Source: DAOUAE01 sp034433795 | Lineage (GTDB): Bacteria; Chloroflexota; UBA6077; FW602-bin22; DAOUAE01 | Direction: 5' to 3' | Assembly (NCBI GenBank): GCA_034433795.1 | Contig: DAOUAE010000025.1 | Location: 1-64,000 of the forward strand | DNA length: 64,000 nt | Shown: positions 8,420 to 15,672 of the stretch, one piece after another | How positions within the stretch are numbered: position 1 is the stretch's first letter | Layout: each line of letters begins with the position of its first letter | The notes under the pieces: generated by a model | What the model saw: only the letters and a program-made list of their open reading frames with translations | Told to the model about the DNA's origin: nothing | The model's database searches: none | Program-made: the position numbers and the translations under genes

Positions 8420-8438
8420 ATCAACAAATCTTGATATC
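8417..8438 (+). promoter_or_regulatory. ArsR-type operator
   Basis: An exact inverted repeat GATATCAA (8417-8424), 6-base spacer, TTGATATC (8431-8438). This is the ATATCAA...TTGATAT form bound by ArsR/SmtB repressors. It overlaps the -10 box and ends 11 bases before the regulator's ATG, so bound repressor should block RNA polymerase. Confidence 0.8.
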
Positions 8439-8449
8439 CTGGAGGCGTG

Positions 8450-8845
8450 ATGGAAACGACGCCCGCGCTCTCCCCCGCGGTGGCGGCCTGGCCGGCCGCC
8501 GACCTCACCGCCCGCTTCTTTCGCGGTCTGGCCGACCCCTGTCGGGTCCAGCTCCTGGATCTCCTCCTCGACGGCCCGCGGACCGTGAGCGAGCTGGTGG
8601 CCCGGACCGGCCTGGCCCAGAACCGGGTCTCGATGCACCTGGCCTGTCTGCGGACCTGCGGCTTCGTCACCGCCCGGCGCGAGGGACGCTGGGTCTTCTA
8701 CCAGGTGACCGACCCGCGCATCCGGGAGATCCTGCGCCTGGCCCGGGGGGTCATCGCCGAGCACGCCGCTCGCATCCTGACCTGCCAGGTTGTGAACCCC
8801 GGGGCGCCGACGGCGCCACCGTCGGACCCCTGTCTCTGCAACTAG
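8450..8845 (+). CDS. merR: ArsR/SmtB-family repressor of the mer operon
   Basis: A 131-residue winged-helix repressor with the ArsR core: ADPCRVQLLDLLLDGPRTVSELV, recognition helix NRVSMHLACLRTCGFV, and a beta wing REGRWVFYQV. Cysteines at 31, 66, 70 and 112, plus a terminal Cys128-x-Cys130, could bind Hg(II) or an organomercurial. ArsR-type mercury regulators are known in Streptomyces, whereas Proteobacteria use true MerR proteins. The ATG at 8450 follows GGAGG; a GTG 3 bases upstream is possible. The operator directly upstream indicates autoregulation. Confidence 0.88.
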   Translation: METTPALSPAVAAWPAADLTARFFRGLADPCRVQLLDLLLDGPRTVSELVARTGLAQNRVSMHLACLRTCGFVTARREGRWVFYQVTDPRIREILRLARGVIAEHAARILTCQVVNPGAPTAPPSDPCLCN

Positions 8846-8942
8846 CCGTGGGCGACCCCCGATGGCCAGCCGGCGCGGCCCCGGCGGGGAGAGGGCCACG
8901 CTCCTGGCCCGGTGTCGCTGCCCACCGGAGAGGAGCCTCCAA

Positions 8943-9398
8943 ATGACGGTGCGGACGCGCCGAGCGGTTCTGAACTTTATGCGCAGCCCCGACCCTACTC
9001 CTTACCAGGTGATAGATCCGGCGGCCGGAGAGTCTCTCTGGGTCCGCTGCGCCATGGATGCCCTCATGTATCCCCTGCTCACCGGTCACACGGTCGAGAT
9101 CATCGCCCGACCGCCGGGGGTCGGGGAGTCTTTGCGGCTGGTGATCGGTCCGGAGGGCGCCGACGCCTGGCCCGCGGGCTGGGTCGTTACCTACCCTGAC
9201 CTGCCGATTGAGAGCGAAGACCTTGACCGCATGGCCCGCGAGCGGTGTCCCCTGATCCATCTTTTCCCCGATCGGTCGCGTCTTGAGAGATGGCGCAGGG
9301 ACCTGCCGCCGGCTCGGCGAGATCGCATGCAGATCCTGACAGTGTCCACGGCCTTCGCCGTGGCCCGACAGCGGGTCGCGGGCTGGCCGGAAGAATGA
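8943..9398 (+). CDS. merB: organomercurial (alkylmercury) lyase, short form
   Basis: A 151-residue protein matching the catalytic part of MerB, which splits C-Hg bonds to release Hg(II). The catalytic triad is recognisable. Cys36 and Asp39 lie in WVRCAMDALMYPLLTG, equivalent to Cys96/Asp99 of the plasmid enzyme. Cys102 in ARERCPLIHLFP is equivalent to Cys159. The C-terminal ILTVSTAFAVARQ matches the end of MerB. The N-terminal helical region of about 60 residues found in classical MerB (about 210 residues) is absent. The ATG at 8943 has AGGAG 7 bases upstream. It lies between the regulator and merA. Confidence 0.8.
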   Translation: MTVRTRRAVLNFMRSPDPTPYQVIDPAAGESLWVRCAMDALMYPLLTGHTVEIIARPPGVGESLRLVIGPEGADAWPAGWVVTYPDLPIESEDLDRMARERCPLIHLFPDRSRLERWRRDLPPARRDRMQILTVSTAFAVARQRVAGWPEE

Positions 9399-9414
9399 CC
9401 GTGGAGGTCTGGTG

Positions 9415-11076
9415 ATGGCTGCACATCGTGTGACGATGCGGGTCGAGGGCATGCACTGCCCCGACTGCGGCGCCCGGGTGGCCCGGGCGCTGACCGAGGC
9501 CGGAGCCCGCGACGTCCAGGTGGACTGGCGGGCAGGCCGGGCCACGTTCACCGCCGAGGAGTCGCTGCCGCCGGAGCGGCTGACCAGCGCCGTGGCTCAG
9601 GCCGGCTACCGGCCGGGCCCGGTCGAGGCTCCCCGGCCCGCCCCGGCGCCGCAGGGCCCGCCCGCCATAGTGGTGGGCGAGGCTCCCTACGACCTGGCCA
9701 TCATCGGCTCGGGGGCGGCGGCCTTCGCCGCCGCCATCCGGGCCCGGGAGCTGGGCGCGCGGGTGGTGATGGTCGAGGCCGGGACCCTGGGCGGCACCTG
9801 CGTCAACGTCGGCTGCGTGCCCTCGAAGTTCCTGCTCCGGGCCGCCGAGATCTTCTGGCAGGCTGGCCACCACCCCTTCGCCGGGGTGCGGACCCAGGCG
9901 CTGGGGGTCGATCTGGGGGCCCTCATCGCCCAGAAACAACGGCTCCTGGACCATCTCCGCCAGGAGAAGTACGCTGACCTCATCCCCGCCTACGGCTGGG
10001 AGTTCCGGCAGGGCACGGCCACCTTCGCCGACCCGGAGACGCTGCTGGTCGACGGCCAGCCGCTGCGCGCCCGGGCCTACCTCATCGCCACGGGAGCCTC
10101 GCCCGCCATTCCCCCGATCCCCGGACTGACCGAGGCCGGGTACCTCACCAGCACCACCGCCCTGGACCTCACCACCCTTCCCCGGTCCCTGGCCGTCATC
10201 GGCGGGAACGCCATCGGCCTGGAACTGGGCCAGGCGTTCCGGCGTCTGGGCAGCCAGGTCGTGCTCTTCGAGCTCCTGCCGCGCATCGCCCCGTTCGAGG
10301 AGCCCGAGATCAGTCAGACGCTGGCCGAGGCCCTGAGCGCCGAGGGGATGGAGATCGTCACCGCCGCCCAGGTCGGCCGGGTCGAGCGGCTCCCGGACGG
10401 CCAGCGCCAGGTCACGGCCACCGTCAGCGGCCAGACCCGCACCTGGACGGTGGAGGCGGTCCTGGTGGCCACCGGCCGCCGGCCCAACACCGCCGGGCTG
10501 GGCCTGGAGCGGGCCGGCATCCAGACCGACCGGCGCGGGGCGGTGGTGGTCGACGAGACGCTGCGGACCACCAACCCCCGCGTCTGGGCGGCCGGCGATG
10601 TCGCCGGCGCCCCTCAGTTCGTCTACGTCGCCGCCTATGAGGGAACCCTGGCGGCCGAGAACAGTCTGACCGGGGCCGGCCGGCGGGTCGACTTCACGGC
10701 CCTGCCGCGCGTCACCTTCACCAGCCCCCAGATCGCGGCCGTGGGGCCGACCGAGGCCGAGGCCCGGGCCCAGGGCCAGACGGTCCGGACGGCCCTCCTG
10801 CCGCTCCGGGTCCTCTCGCGAGCCCAGGTCAACGGCGAGACGCGCGGGCTCTTCAAGCTGCTGGCCGACGCCCAGACCGGCCGGCTCCTGGGGGCGCACA
10901 TTCTGGCCGAGAACGCCGGCGAGGTCATCTACGCCGCCGTCCTGGCCATCAAGGCCGGCCTGACCATCGACGACCTGGTGGCCAGCTTCGCCCCCTACCT
11001 GACCATGGCCGAGGGGCTGCGGCTGGCCGCCCAGGCCTTCAGCCGGGACGTGGCGCGCCTTTCCTGCTGCGCCTGA
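9415..11076 (+). CDS. merA: mercuric reductase with N-terminal heavy-metal-associated domain
   Basis: The 553-residue cytoplasmic flavoprotein reduces Hg(II) to Hg(0) with NADPH. An HMA domain (residues 5-70) carries GMHCPDCGAR with Cys15 and Cys18. The FAD domain has IIGSGAAAFAAA. The redox disulfide Cys129/Cys134 is in GGTCVNVGCVPSK. The NADPH domain and a dimerisation domain with YLTMAEGLRLAAQ follow. The protein ends SCCA with the vicinal Cys551/Cys552 that hand Hg(II) over at the partner subunit. The ATG at 9415 has GGAGG 7 bases upstream. It starts 16 bases after merB. Confidence 0.97.
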   Translation: MAAHRVTMRVEGMHCPDCGARVARALTEAGARDVQVDWRAGRATFTAEESLPPERLTSAVAQAGYRPGPVEAPRPAPAPQGPPAIVVGEAPYDLAIIGSGAAAFAAAIRARELGARVVMVEAGTLGGTCVNVGCVPSKFLLRAAEIFWQAGHHPFAGVRTQALGVDLGALIAQKQRLLDHLRQEKYADLIPAYGWEFRQGTATFADPETLLVDGQPLRARAYLIATGASPAIPPIPGLTEAGYLTSTTALDLTTLPRSLAVIGGNAIGLELGQAFRRLGSQVVLFELLPRIAPFEEPEISQTLAEALSAEGMEIVTAAQVGRVERLPDGQRQVTATVSGQTRTWTVEAVLVATGRRPNTAGLGLERAGIQTDRRGAVVVDETLRTTNPRVWAAGDVAGAPQFVYVAAYEGTLAAENSLTGAGRRVDFTALPRVTFTSPQIAAVGPTEAEARAQGQTVRTALLPLRVLSRAQVNGETRGLFKLLADAQTGRLLGAHILAENAGEVIYAAVLAIKAGLTIDDLVASFAPYLTMAEGLRLAAQAFSRDVARLSCCA

Positions 11077-11087
11077 AGGGAGGACGG

Positions 11088-11387
11088 ATGGGCCGTCGGA
11101 TGAAAGGTCTGCTGCTGGTGGGACTGGCCCTCTTGACCTGTCCCTGTCACCTGCCGCTCCTGGTCTTGATCCTGGCCGGGACCGGGCTGGGAGCGCTGCT
11201 CGCCGCGCACCTGGGGCTGGCGGCGGCCGTCCTGACCGTCGTCTTCCTCGTCGCCCTGGGGCTGGGTCTGCACCTGCTGACGGCCGAGGAGCGGACCCCG
11301 CCGGCCAGCGCCGACTGCTGCGCCCCCGCCCGCGCGCCGGCGGAGCCGGCGGCCGCCGGCTCCGAGCGTTCCGCTGAGGGAGGCTGA
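11088..11387 (+). CDS. merE: MerE-like mercury transport membrane protein
   Basis: A 99-residue membrane protein with two or three hydrophobic helices. The motif LTCPCHLPLLVLILAGTGLG near residues 15-35 matches the hallmark Cys-Pro-Cys-His-Leu-Pro of MerE transporters, which carry Hg(II) and methylmercury inward. Unlike typical MerE of about 78 residues it has an extra C-terminal tail with a second pair, ADCCAPA. The ATG at 11088 follows GGGAGGACGG, 11 bases after merA, and the gene is followed within 2 bases by the lipoprotein gene. Confidence 0.78.
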   Translation: MGRRMKGLLLVGLALLTCPCHLPLLVLILAGTGLGALLAAHLGLAAAVLTVVFLVALGLGLHLLTAEERTPPASADCCAPARAPAEPAAAGSERSAEGG

Positions 11388-11389
11388 GG

Positions 11390-12727
11390 ATGCGGCCCCA
11401 GGTTGTCGGTCTCCTGGTCCTGCTGGGCCTGACCTGTGCCCTGGGCTGTTTTCAGGCGGTGGGCGGGCCGCGCCCGACCCCACCGGCGGGCGCGACGGTG
11501 GCGACCCCGACGCCGGCCTCACCGACGGCGTCGCCGACGCCGGGGCCGCGCTGGCGGGTGGCCTGGCAGCGCCCCCTCGGTCCGGTCAGCCAGCCTCCGC
11601 GGGTCGGCCGGGGGCTGGTCTACGTCTTTGTCGGCAACGACGTCCTGGCCTTCGAGGCGGCCACCGGTGCGCTCCGCTGGCAGTACACCGCCCCGCCCCT
11701 CGAGGGCGAGGCGGCCGCCCTGGGCTGCCCCTGCGCCCGGGCGCCGGGCCTCTTCGGCGGCCAGGGGCTTTACGTCCTGGGCGGGCCGGCCGAGCTCCGC
11801 GCTCTCGACGACCAGACCGGTCAGCCCCGCTGGACCCGTTCGCTGGGCCGGCAGATCGTCACCCCAACGGTGAGCGCCCAGGGGACGGTGGTGGTCGGGG
11901 CGGTCGACGACCAGGGCCCGGCCCTCTTGGGGCTGGCGGAGGCGACGGGCGCGGTGCGCTGGCGGCGGCCGGTCCCGGCGGGGTTCCTCCCCTGGCTGGC
12001 CCTCGACCCGCCGGTGGTGCTGGCGCTGACCCTCGACCGCCAGCTGCTGGCGGTGGACCCGACCGACGGTCGCGAGCGCTGGCGGCAGCCGCTGCCGGCC
12101 GAGGCGGTCCTGCCGGAGACCGACCGGGTTGGCGGCGGCCAGCTGGTGGTGCTGGTCCCCGAGGGGGTGATGCTTCTCGAGACGACCACCGGCCAGGTGC
12201 GCTGGCGGGCCCGGGTTCAGGGCTGGCCGGGCGAGGCCCTGGTGGTCGGGCCGCTGGTGGTGGTGAGCACCTTTGACGGCGAGGTTGTCGCCCTGGAGGC
12301 GGCCACCGGGCAGCGACGCTGGGCGCACACGGGCGCGCTGGGCCGGGGGCTGGCCAGCGATGGGGAGGTCCTCTACGTCCCCGGCCAGGCCGACGATCTC
12401 CTGGCCCTGGATCTCGGCACCGGGAGGGTCCGCTGGCGGCGGCCGGTCGGGCCCCTCTTCGCCCCGGCCGTCATCGCCGGGGAGCGGCTCTGGGCCGGGA
12501 CCACCAGTGGAGAGGTTGTGGCGCTGGCCCGGGCCACGGGCGCCGAGCAGGCCCGGCTGACGGTCGGCGAGACCACGGTCTTCAGCCCGGTGGTCGGTGA
12601 GGAGCCGGCGGCCGGCCCGGCCTGCTGCGCCGACCCGGGCCGCGGCCGCGCTGGGGAGACGGTCTACGTGGTGACGGCCGGCCCCGCCGGCAGCGCGCTG
12701 GTGGCCCTGCGGCCCGAAGCGGGCTAG
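11390..12727 (+). CDS. PQQ-like beta-propeller lipoprotein of the mer operon
   Basis: The 445-residue exported protein begins with a lipoprotein signal ending in the lipobox ALGC (Cys20), then a Pro/Thr/Ala-rich linker to about residue 55. Repeated units of about 40 residues with GxVRWR, GQPRWT, GRERWR and GQRRWA turns form a PQQ-enzyme/BamB-like propeller. Extra cysteines occur as CPCARAPG and ACCADPG and are unusual for this fold. It lies between merE and a TlpA-like gene. A role in periplasmic-side metal or thiol handling is an inference. PQQ binding is not implied. Confidence 0.75.
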   Translation: MRPQVVGLLVLLGLTCALGCFQAVGGPRPTPPAGATVATPTPASPTASPTPGPRWRVAWQRPLGPVSQPPRVGRGLVYVFVGNDVLAFEAATGALRWQYTAPPLEGEAAALGCPCARAPGLFGGQGLYVLGGPAELRALDDQTGQPRWTRSLGRQIVTPTVSAQGTVVVGAVDDQGPALLGLAEATGAVRWRRPVPAGFLPWLALDPPVVLALTLDRQLLAVDPTDGRERWRQPLPAEAVLPETDRVGGGQLVVLVPEGVMLLETTTGQVRWRARVQGWPGEALVVGPLVVVSTFDGEVVALEAATGQRRWAHTGALGRGLASDGEVLYVPGQADDLLALDLGTGRVRWRRPVGPLFAPAVIAGERLWAGTTSGEVVALARATGAEQARLTVGETTVFSPVVGEEPAAGPACCADPGRGRAGETVYVVTAGPAGSALVALRPEAG

Positions 12728-12736
12728 GAGGTGACC

Positions 12737-12925
12737 ATGCTGGAGATCGGCCTGATCGTCGTCAGCGTCCTCCTGTGCGGCCTTCTGCTCTGGCGGTCGC
12801 CCGGCTGCGGGCTCTGTCGTCCGGCCGGCTCCCCGCCGGGGGCCGGCGAGGAGCAGACCGGCCGGCGACCAGATCGTTCGCCGGCCGCGGAGCCGTCGGT
12901 CCGGCCAGGGAGGGGGCGATGGTGA
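12737..12925 (+). CDS. small single-pass membrane protein with CGLC motif
   Basis: A 62-residue protein with one N-terminal transmembrane helix (about residues 3-20), then SPGCGLCRPAG and a basic, Pro-rich tail. The CxxC just outside the helix could bind metal or take part in thiol exchange. AGGAGGTGA overlapping the previous stop codon is its ribosome binding site. Its last 7 bases overlap the next start codon, so translation of the two is coupled. I do not recognise a family. Confidence 0.6.
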   Translation: MLEIGLIVVSVLLCGLLLWRSPGCGLCRPAGSPPGAGEEQTGRRPDRSPAAEPSVRPGRGRW

Positions 12926-13491
12926 AAACCCAACCGCGCCCGGGGCGCATCGCCGGCTGGCGTCGCTGGCTTCTGGTCCTGGGGGCGCTTATCGGGCTGG
13001 GGGCGGCGCTCTGGGCCCTCGGGGGGCCGCGCTGGCGGACCGAGCCGGGTCGGCCGGCGGCCGGCCCGCCGGCCGACTTCGCCATCGAGACGGTCGACGG
13101 CGGGCGGTTCGCGCTGGCCGACCACCGTGGGAAGGTGGTGGGCGTGCTCTTTCTGGCCAGCTGGTGCGCCAGCTGTCTGGTCGAGACCCAGGCCTGGGGG
13201 CGGATCGTCCAGGAGTACGGGCCGGACCGGGTGGTGGCGCTTCTGGTCTCGGCCGACCCGGCCGACACCCCGGCCGACCTGGAGCGCTTCCGGCAGCAGG
13301 CTCGGGGGCCGGAGCGCTTCTGGGCCATCGACCGCGATGGCCGGGCCCTGGTTCTGCCCTTCCGGGTCCAGACGCTGGACACCACCCTCCTCTTCGACCG
13401 GCAGGGTCGGCTGGCCTACCGCGACACGTTCCCCACACCCTATGAGACGCTCAAACGCGAGGTCGAGCGGCTGCTGCGCGAGGGAGGCTAA
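12919..13491 (+). CDS. membrane-anchored TlpA-like thiol-disulfide oxidoreductase
   Basis: A 190-residue protein with an N-terminal membrane anchor (about residues 14-35) and a thioredoxin-fold domain from about residue 52. The active site is LASWCASCLVET, a CxxC near residues 81-84, in the usual TlpA/ResA position after a GKVVGVLFLASW strand. The downstream fold looks complete (LLFDRQGRLAYRDTFPT). It is preceded by AGGGAGGGGGCG. Location between mer genes and ccdA suggests it receives electrons from the CcdA-like protein and keeps extracytoplasmic thiols reduced in this operon. Confidence 0.85.
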   Translation: MVKTQPRPGRIAGWRRWLLVLGALIGLGAALWALGGPRWRTEPGRPAAGPPADFAIETVDGGRFALADHRGKVVGVLFLASWCASCLVETQAWGRIVQEYGPDRVVALLVSADPADTPADLERFRQQARGPERFWAIDRDGRALVLPFRVQTLDTTLLFDRQGRLAYRDTFPTPYETLKREVERLLREGG

Positions 13492-13497
13492 ACGGGC

Positions 13498-14301
13498 ATG
13501 ATTGTTATCCACCTCGATCCGGTCCTGGCCCGGCTGGGGCCGGTCACCCTCACCTGGCATGGCTTTTTCAGCGCGCTGGGGCTCCTGATGGGCCTGCGGC
13601 TGGCCCTCCGGCTGGCCGAGCGGCAGGGACTCGACCCGGAGCGGCTGGGTCGGGTGGCCCTCTGGGGCGTGGTCGGCGGTCTGGTGGGCGCCCGGCTGCT
13701 CCACGTCCTCGACCAGGCGGGCTTCTACCTGGCCCACCCGGCCCAGATCCTGGCGCTGACCGAGGGCGGTTTCGCCATCTACGGAGGGATCCTGGGCGGC
13801 CTGGTGGGAGGGCTTCTGACCGCCCGACGGCTCGGTCTGCCGGCCTGGCCGCTGCTGGACAGCGCCGCCGTCGGCCTCATTCTGGGCCAGGGGATCGGTC
13901 GGATCGGCGATCTCATCAACGGCGAGCACCACGGCCGGCCGAGCACGCTTCCCTGGAGCGTGGTCTACACCCATCCCAACACCCTGGGCGAGCCGGGCCG
14001 GGCGGTCCATCCGGCGGTGGCCTACGAGATGCTCTGGGACCTCGCGGTCTTCGCGCTTCTCTGGGCGCTGGCCCGCCGGCCGGGAGAGCGGCCGGCCGGT
14101 CTGCTCTTCTGGCTGTACACGGCCCTCTACGGGGCGGGCCGGCTGGCGACCGGCTTTTTCCGACAGGACGCCCCGCTGACCGCCGGGCTCAGTCAGGCCC
14201 AGTGGCTGGGCCTGGCCGGGCTGGTGATCGGGGGGCTGGCGCTGCTGGCCAGATGGGGACGGCCGGCCGCCGCTGCGGTTCGGGTGCGGGGGGATGGATG
14301 A
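13498..14301 (+). CDS. lgt: prolipoprotein diacylglyceryl transferase
   Basis: The 267-residue multi-pass membrane enzyme transfers diacylglycerol from phosphatidylglycerol to the lipobox Cys of prolipoproteins. It shows the Lgt pattern: an N-terminal strand with ITWHG-like TLTWHGFF, the essential GRIGDLINGEHHG signature (family form GRxGNFxNxE), and HPAVAYEMLWDL near residue 180. It lies 6 bases after the TlpA-like gene. An Lgt inside a mer operon is unusual; the PQQ lipoprotein in the same operon is an obvious client. Confidence 0.92.
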   Translation: MIVIHLDPVLARLGPVTLTWHGFFSALGLLMGLRLALRLAERQGLDPERLGRVALWGVVGGLVGARLLHVLDQAGFYLAHPAQILALTEGGFAIYGGILGGLVGGLLTARRLGLPAWPLLDSAAVGLILGQGIGRIGDLINGEHHGRPSTLPWSVVYTHPNTLGEPGRAVHPAVAYEMLWDLAVFALLWALARRPGERPAGLLFWLYTALYGAGRLATGFFRQDAPLTAGLSQAQWLGLAGLVIGGLALLARWGRPAAAAVRVRGDG

Positions 14302-14558
14302 TCATCGACCTTCAGATCGCCGACACCACCTGCCCGCGCTGCGCCGGGCGGCTGGTGGCGGCGCTCCAGGCGGTGCCCGGCGTCGAGCGGGCGGTGGTCG
14401 ACTGGCCGACGGGCCGGGCCCGCGTCTGGTGCGCGCCGACGGTCTCGCCGGCCGTGCCCGTGGCGGCGGTGGCAGGAGCGGCCACGGGGACCCGTCACCG
14501 CTATCGGGCGACCGTTCTGGTGGTCCGGGCGGACGGTGAGACCGTTCGGGGGGTATAA
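14298..14558 (+). CDS. MerP-like heavy-metal-associated (HMA) domain protein
   Basis: An 86-residue protein with a ferredoxin-like HMA fold: IDLQIADTTCPRCAGRLVAAL with the metal-binding CPRC near residues 12-15, followed by VPGVERAVVDWPTGRARV, the typical second half. No signal peptide is visible, unlike classical MerP, so it may work in the cytoplasm. The ATG at 14298 overlaps the lgt stop as ATGA, indicating coupled translation. Confidence 0.75.
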   Translation: MIIDLQIADTTCPRCAGRLVAALQAVPGVERAVVDWPTGRARVWCAPTVSPAVPVAAVAGAATGTRHRYRATVLVVRADGETVRGV

Positions 14559-14559
14559 T
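14554..14559 (+). promoter_or_regulatory. possible internal -10 box before ccdA
   Basis: A perfect TATAAT at 14554-14559 spans the stop codon of the HMA gene, 32 bases before ccdA. No good -35 box lies at the expected distance, so it may be accidental. Confidence 0.25.
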
Positions 14560-14590
14560 CCTGGCCGAGACTGGTGGGAGTCGAGCGACG

Positions 14591-15439
14591 ATGCGAACGG
14601 CACCGACGACGGTCGAGACCGGGCGCGCCGGTCTTCTCGGGAGCGGCCTGCCTTTCGTGGTCCTGGGGCTGGGGCTGGGAGCCGGGCTCATCCTGGGCGC
14701 CCAGACGCTCTACCGGATCCAGGGCGACCTGGCGATGGCGGCCAGTCTGCTCCCGGTGGGCTACGCCTTCGGGGCCGGCATGGTGGCCACCGTCAACCCC
14801 TGCGGCGTCCTCCTTCTGCCCTCGCTGGTGGCCTACTACGTCGGCCGGGAGACGGCGGCCGGTCCGCCGGGCTGGGGGCGGCGGCTGGGCCGGGCGGTGC
14901 TCTTCGGGCTGCTGGCGACGGCCGGCTTCGTGGTCCTCTTCGCCCTGGTCGGGCTGGCCCTGGCGCTGGGGGGACGGGCCCTGGTGGCGGTCTTCCCCTT
15001 CGGCGGGGTTCTGGTCGGGCTGGCCCTGGTCGGGCTGGGGTTGACCCTGGCCCTGACCGGCCAGGGCGCAGGGCTGGCCGTGGCCGGGCGGGCGCTGGGC
15101 TGGCTCACCTTCCGCGACGAGCCGTGGGCGCTCTTTCTGTTCGGGGTGGGCTACGGCCTGGCCTCGCTGGCCTGCACGCTCCCGGTCTTCCTGGTGGTGG
15201 TGGGGACCGCGCTGGTGGCCGGGTCGGTCTGGGCGGCGCTGGGGCGGTTTGTGAGCTACGCCCTGGGGATGGGGCTGGTCCTGACGGCGGTGACGGTGGG
15301 GGCGGCGGTGGCCGAGGGGGCGGTGCGGCGCGGACTGCGACGGCTGGTGCCGCTGGTGCCCCGGCTGGCGGCGGCCTTCCTGCTGGGCGCCGGGCTCTTC
15401 CTCACCCACTACTGGCTGCGCGCCCTGGGCTGGATCTGA
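14591..15439 (+). CDS. ccdA: CcdA/DsbD-type transmembrane electron carrier
   Basis: A 282-residue protein with about seven transmembrane segments. The two half-repeats each keep a membrane-embedded Cys: ATVNPCGVLLLPS near residues 58-70 and LASLACTLPVFLVV near 194-207. This pair passes electrons from cytoplasmic thioredoxin to extracytoplasmic thiol oxidoreductases. As last gene of the mer operon it is the natural partner of the TlpA-like protein at 12919-13491. Its start lies 32 bases after the HMA gene. The Ccm operon elsewhere in the window has no CcdA of its own. Confidence 0.9.
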   Translation: MRTAPTTVETGRAGLLGSGLPFVVLGLGLGAGLILGAQTLYRIQGDLAMAASLLPVGYAFGAGMVATVNPCGVLLLPSLVAYYVGRETAAGPPGWGRRLGRAVLFGLLATAGFVVLFALVGLALALGGRALVAVFPFGGVLVGLALVGLGLTLALTGQGAGLAVAGRALGWLTFRDEPWALFLFGVGYGLASLACTLPVFLVVVGTALVAGSVWAALGRFVSYALGMGLVLTAVTVGAAVAEGAVRRGLRRLVPLVPRLAAAFLLGAGLFLTHYWLRALGWI

Positions 15440-15580
15440 GGCGCAGGGCCAGCCCCCTGTGCGCGCCGCTGGCGCCGGGGTGCCGGTCTGCCCTTTGGGG
15501 GATTGGCCTCGGGTTCTCCCCGGCGTTCTCTCGACGCCCGTGGCCGCAGCCAGGGCGGTGGCCTGGGGGCGATCCGCCTG

Positions 15581-15609
15581 TTGACGCCGGGCGGACCACC
15601 GGCTACGAT
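15581..15609 (+). promoter_or_regulatory. promoter of the alcohol dehydrogenase gene
   Basis: TTGACG (15581-15586), 17-base spacer, TACGAT (15604-15609), about 64 bases before the ATG at 15673. The 140 bases before it, after ccdA, hold nothing recognisable. Confidence 0.65.
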
Positions 15610-15672
15610 GGGGCCGCGAGAGACGCGTCGACGGCGCGGAGCGGCCGGCGCGGTGTCGAGGGAGGGGAGACG

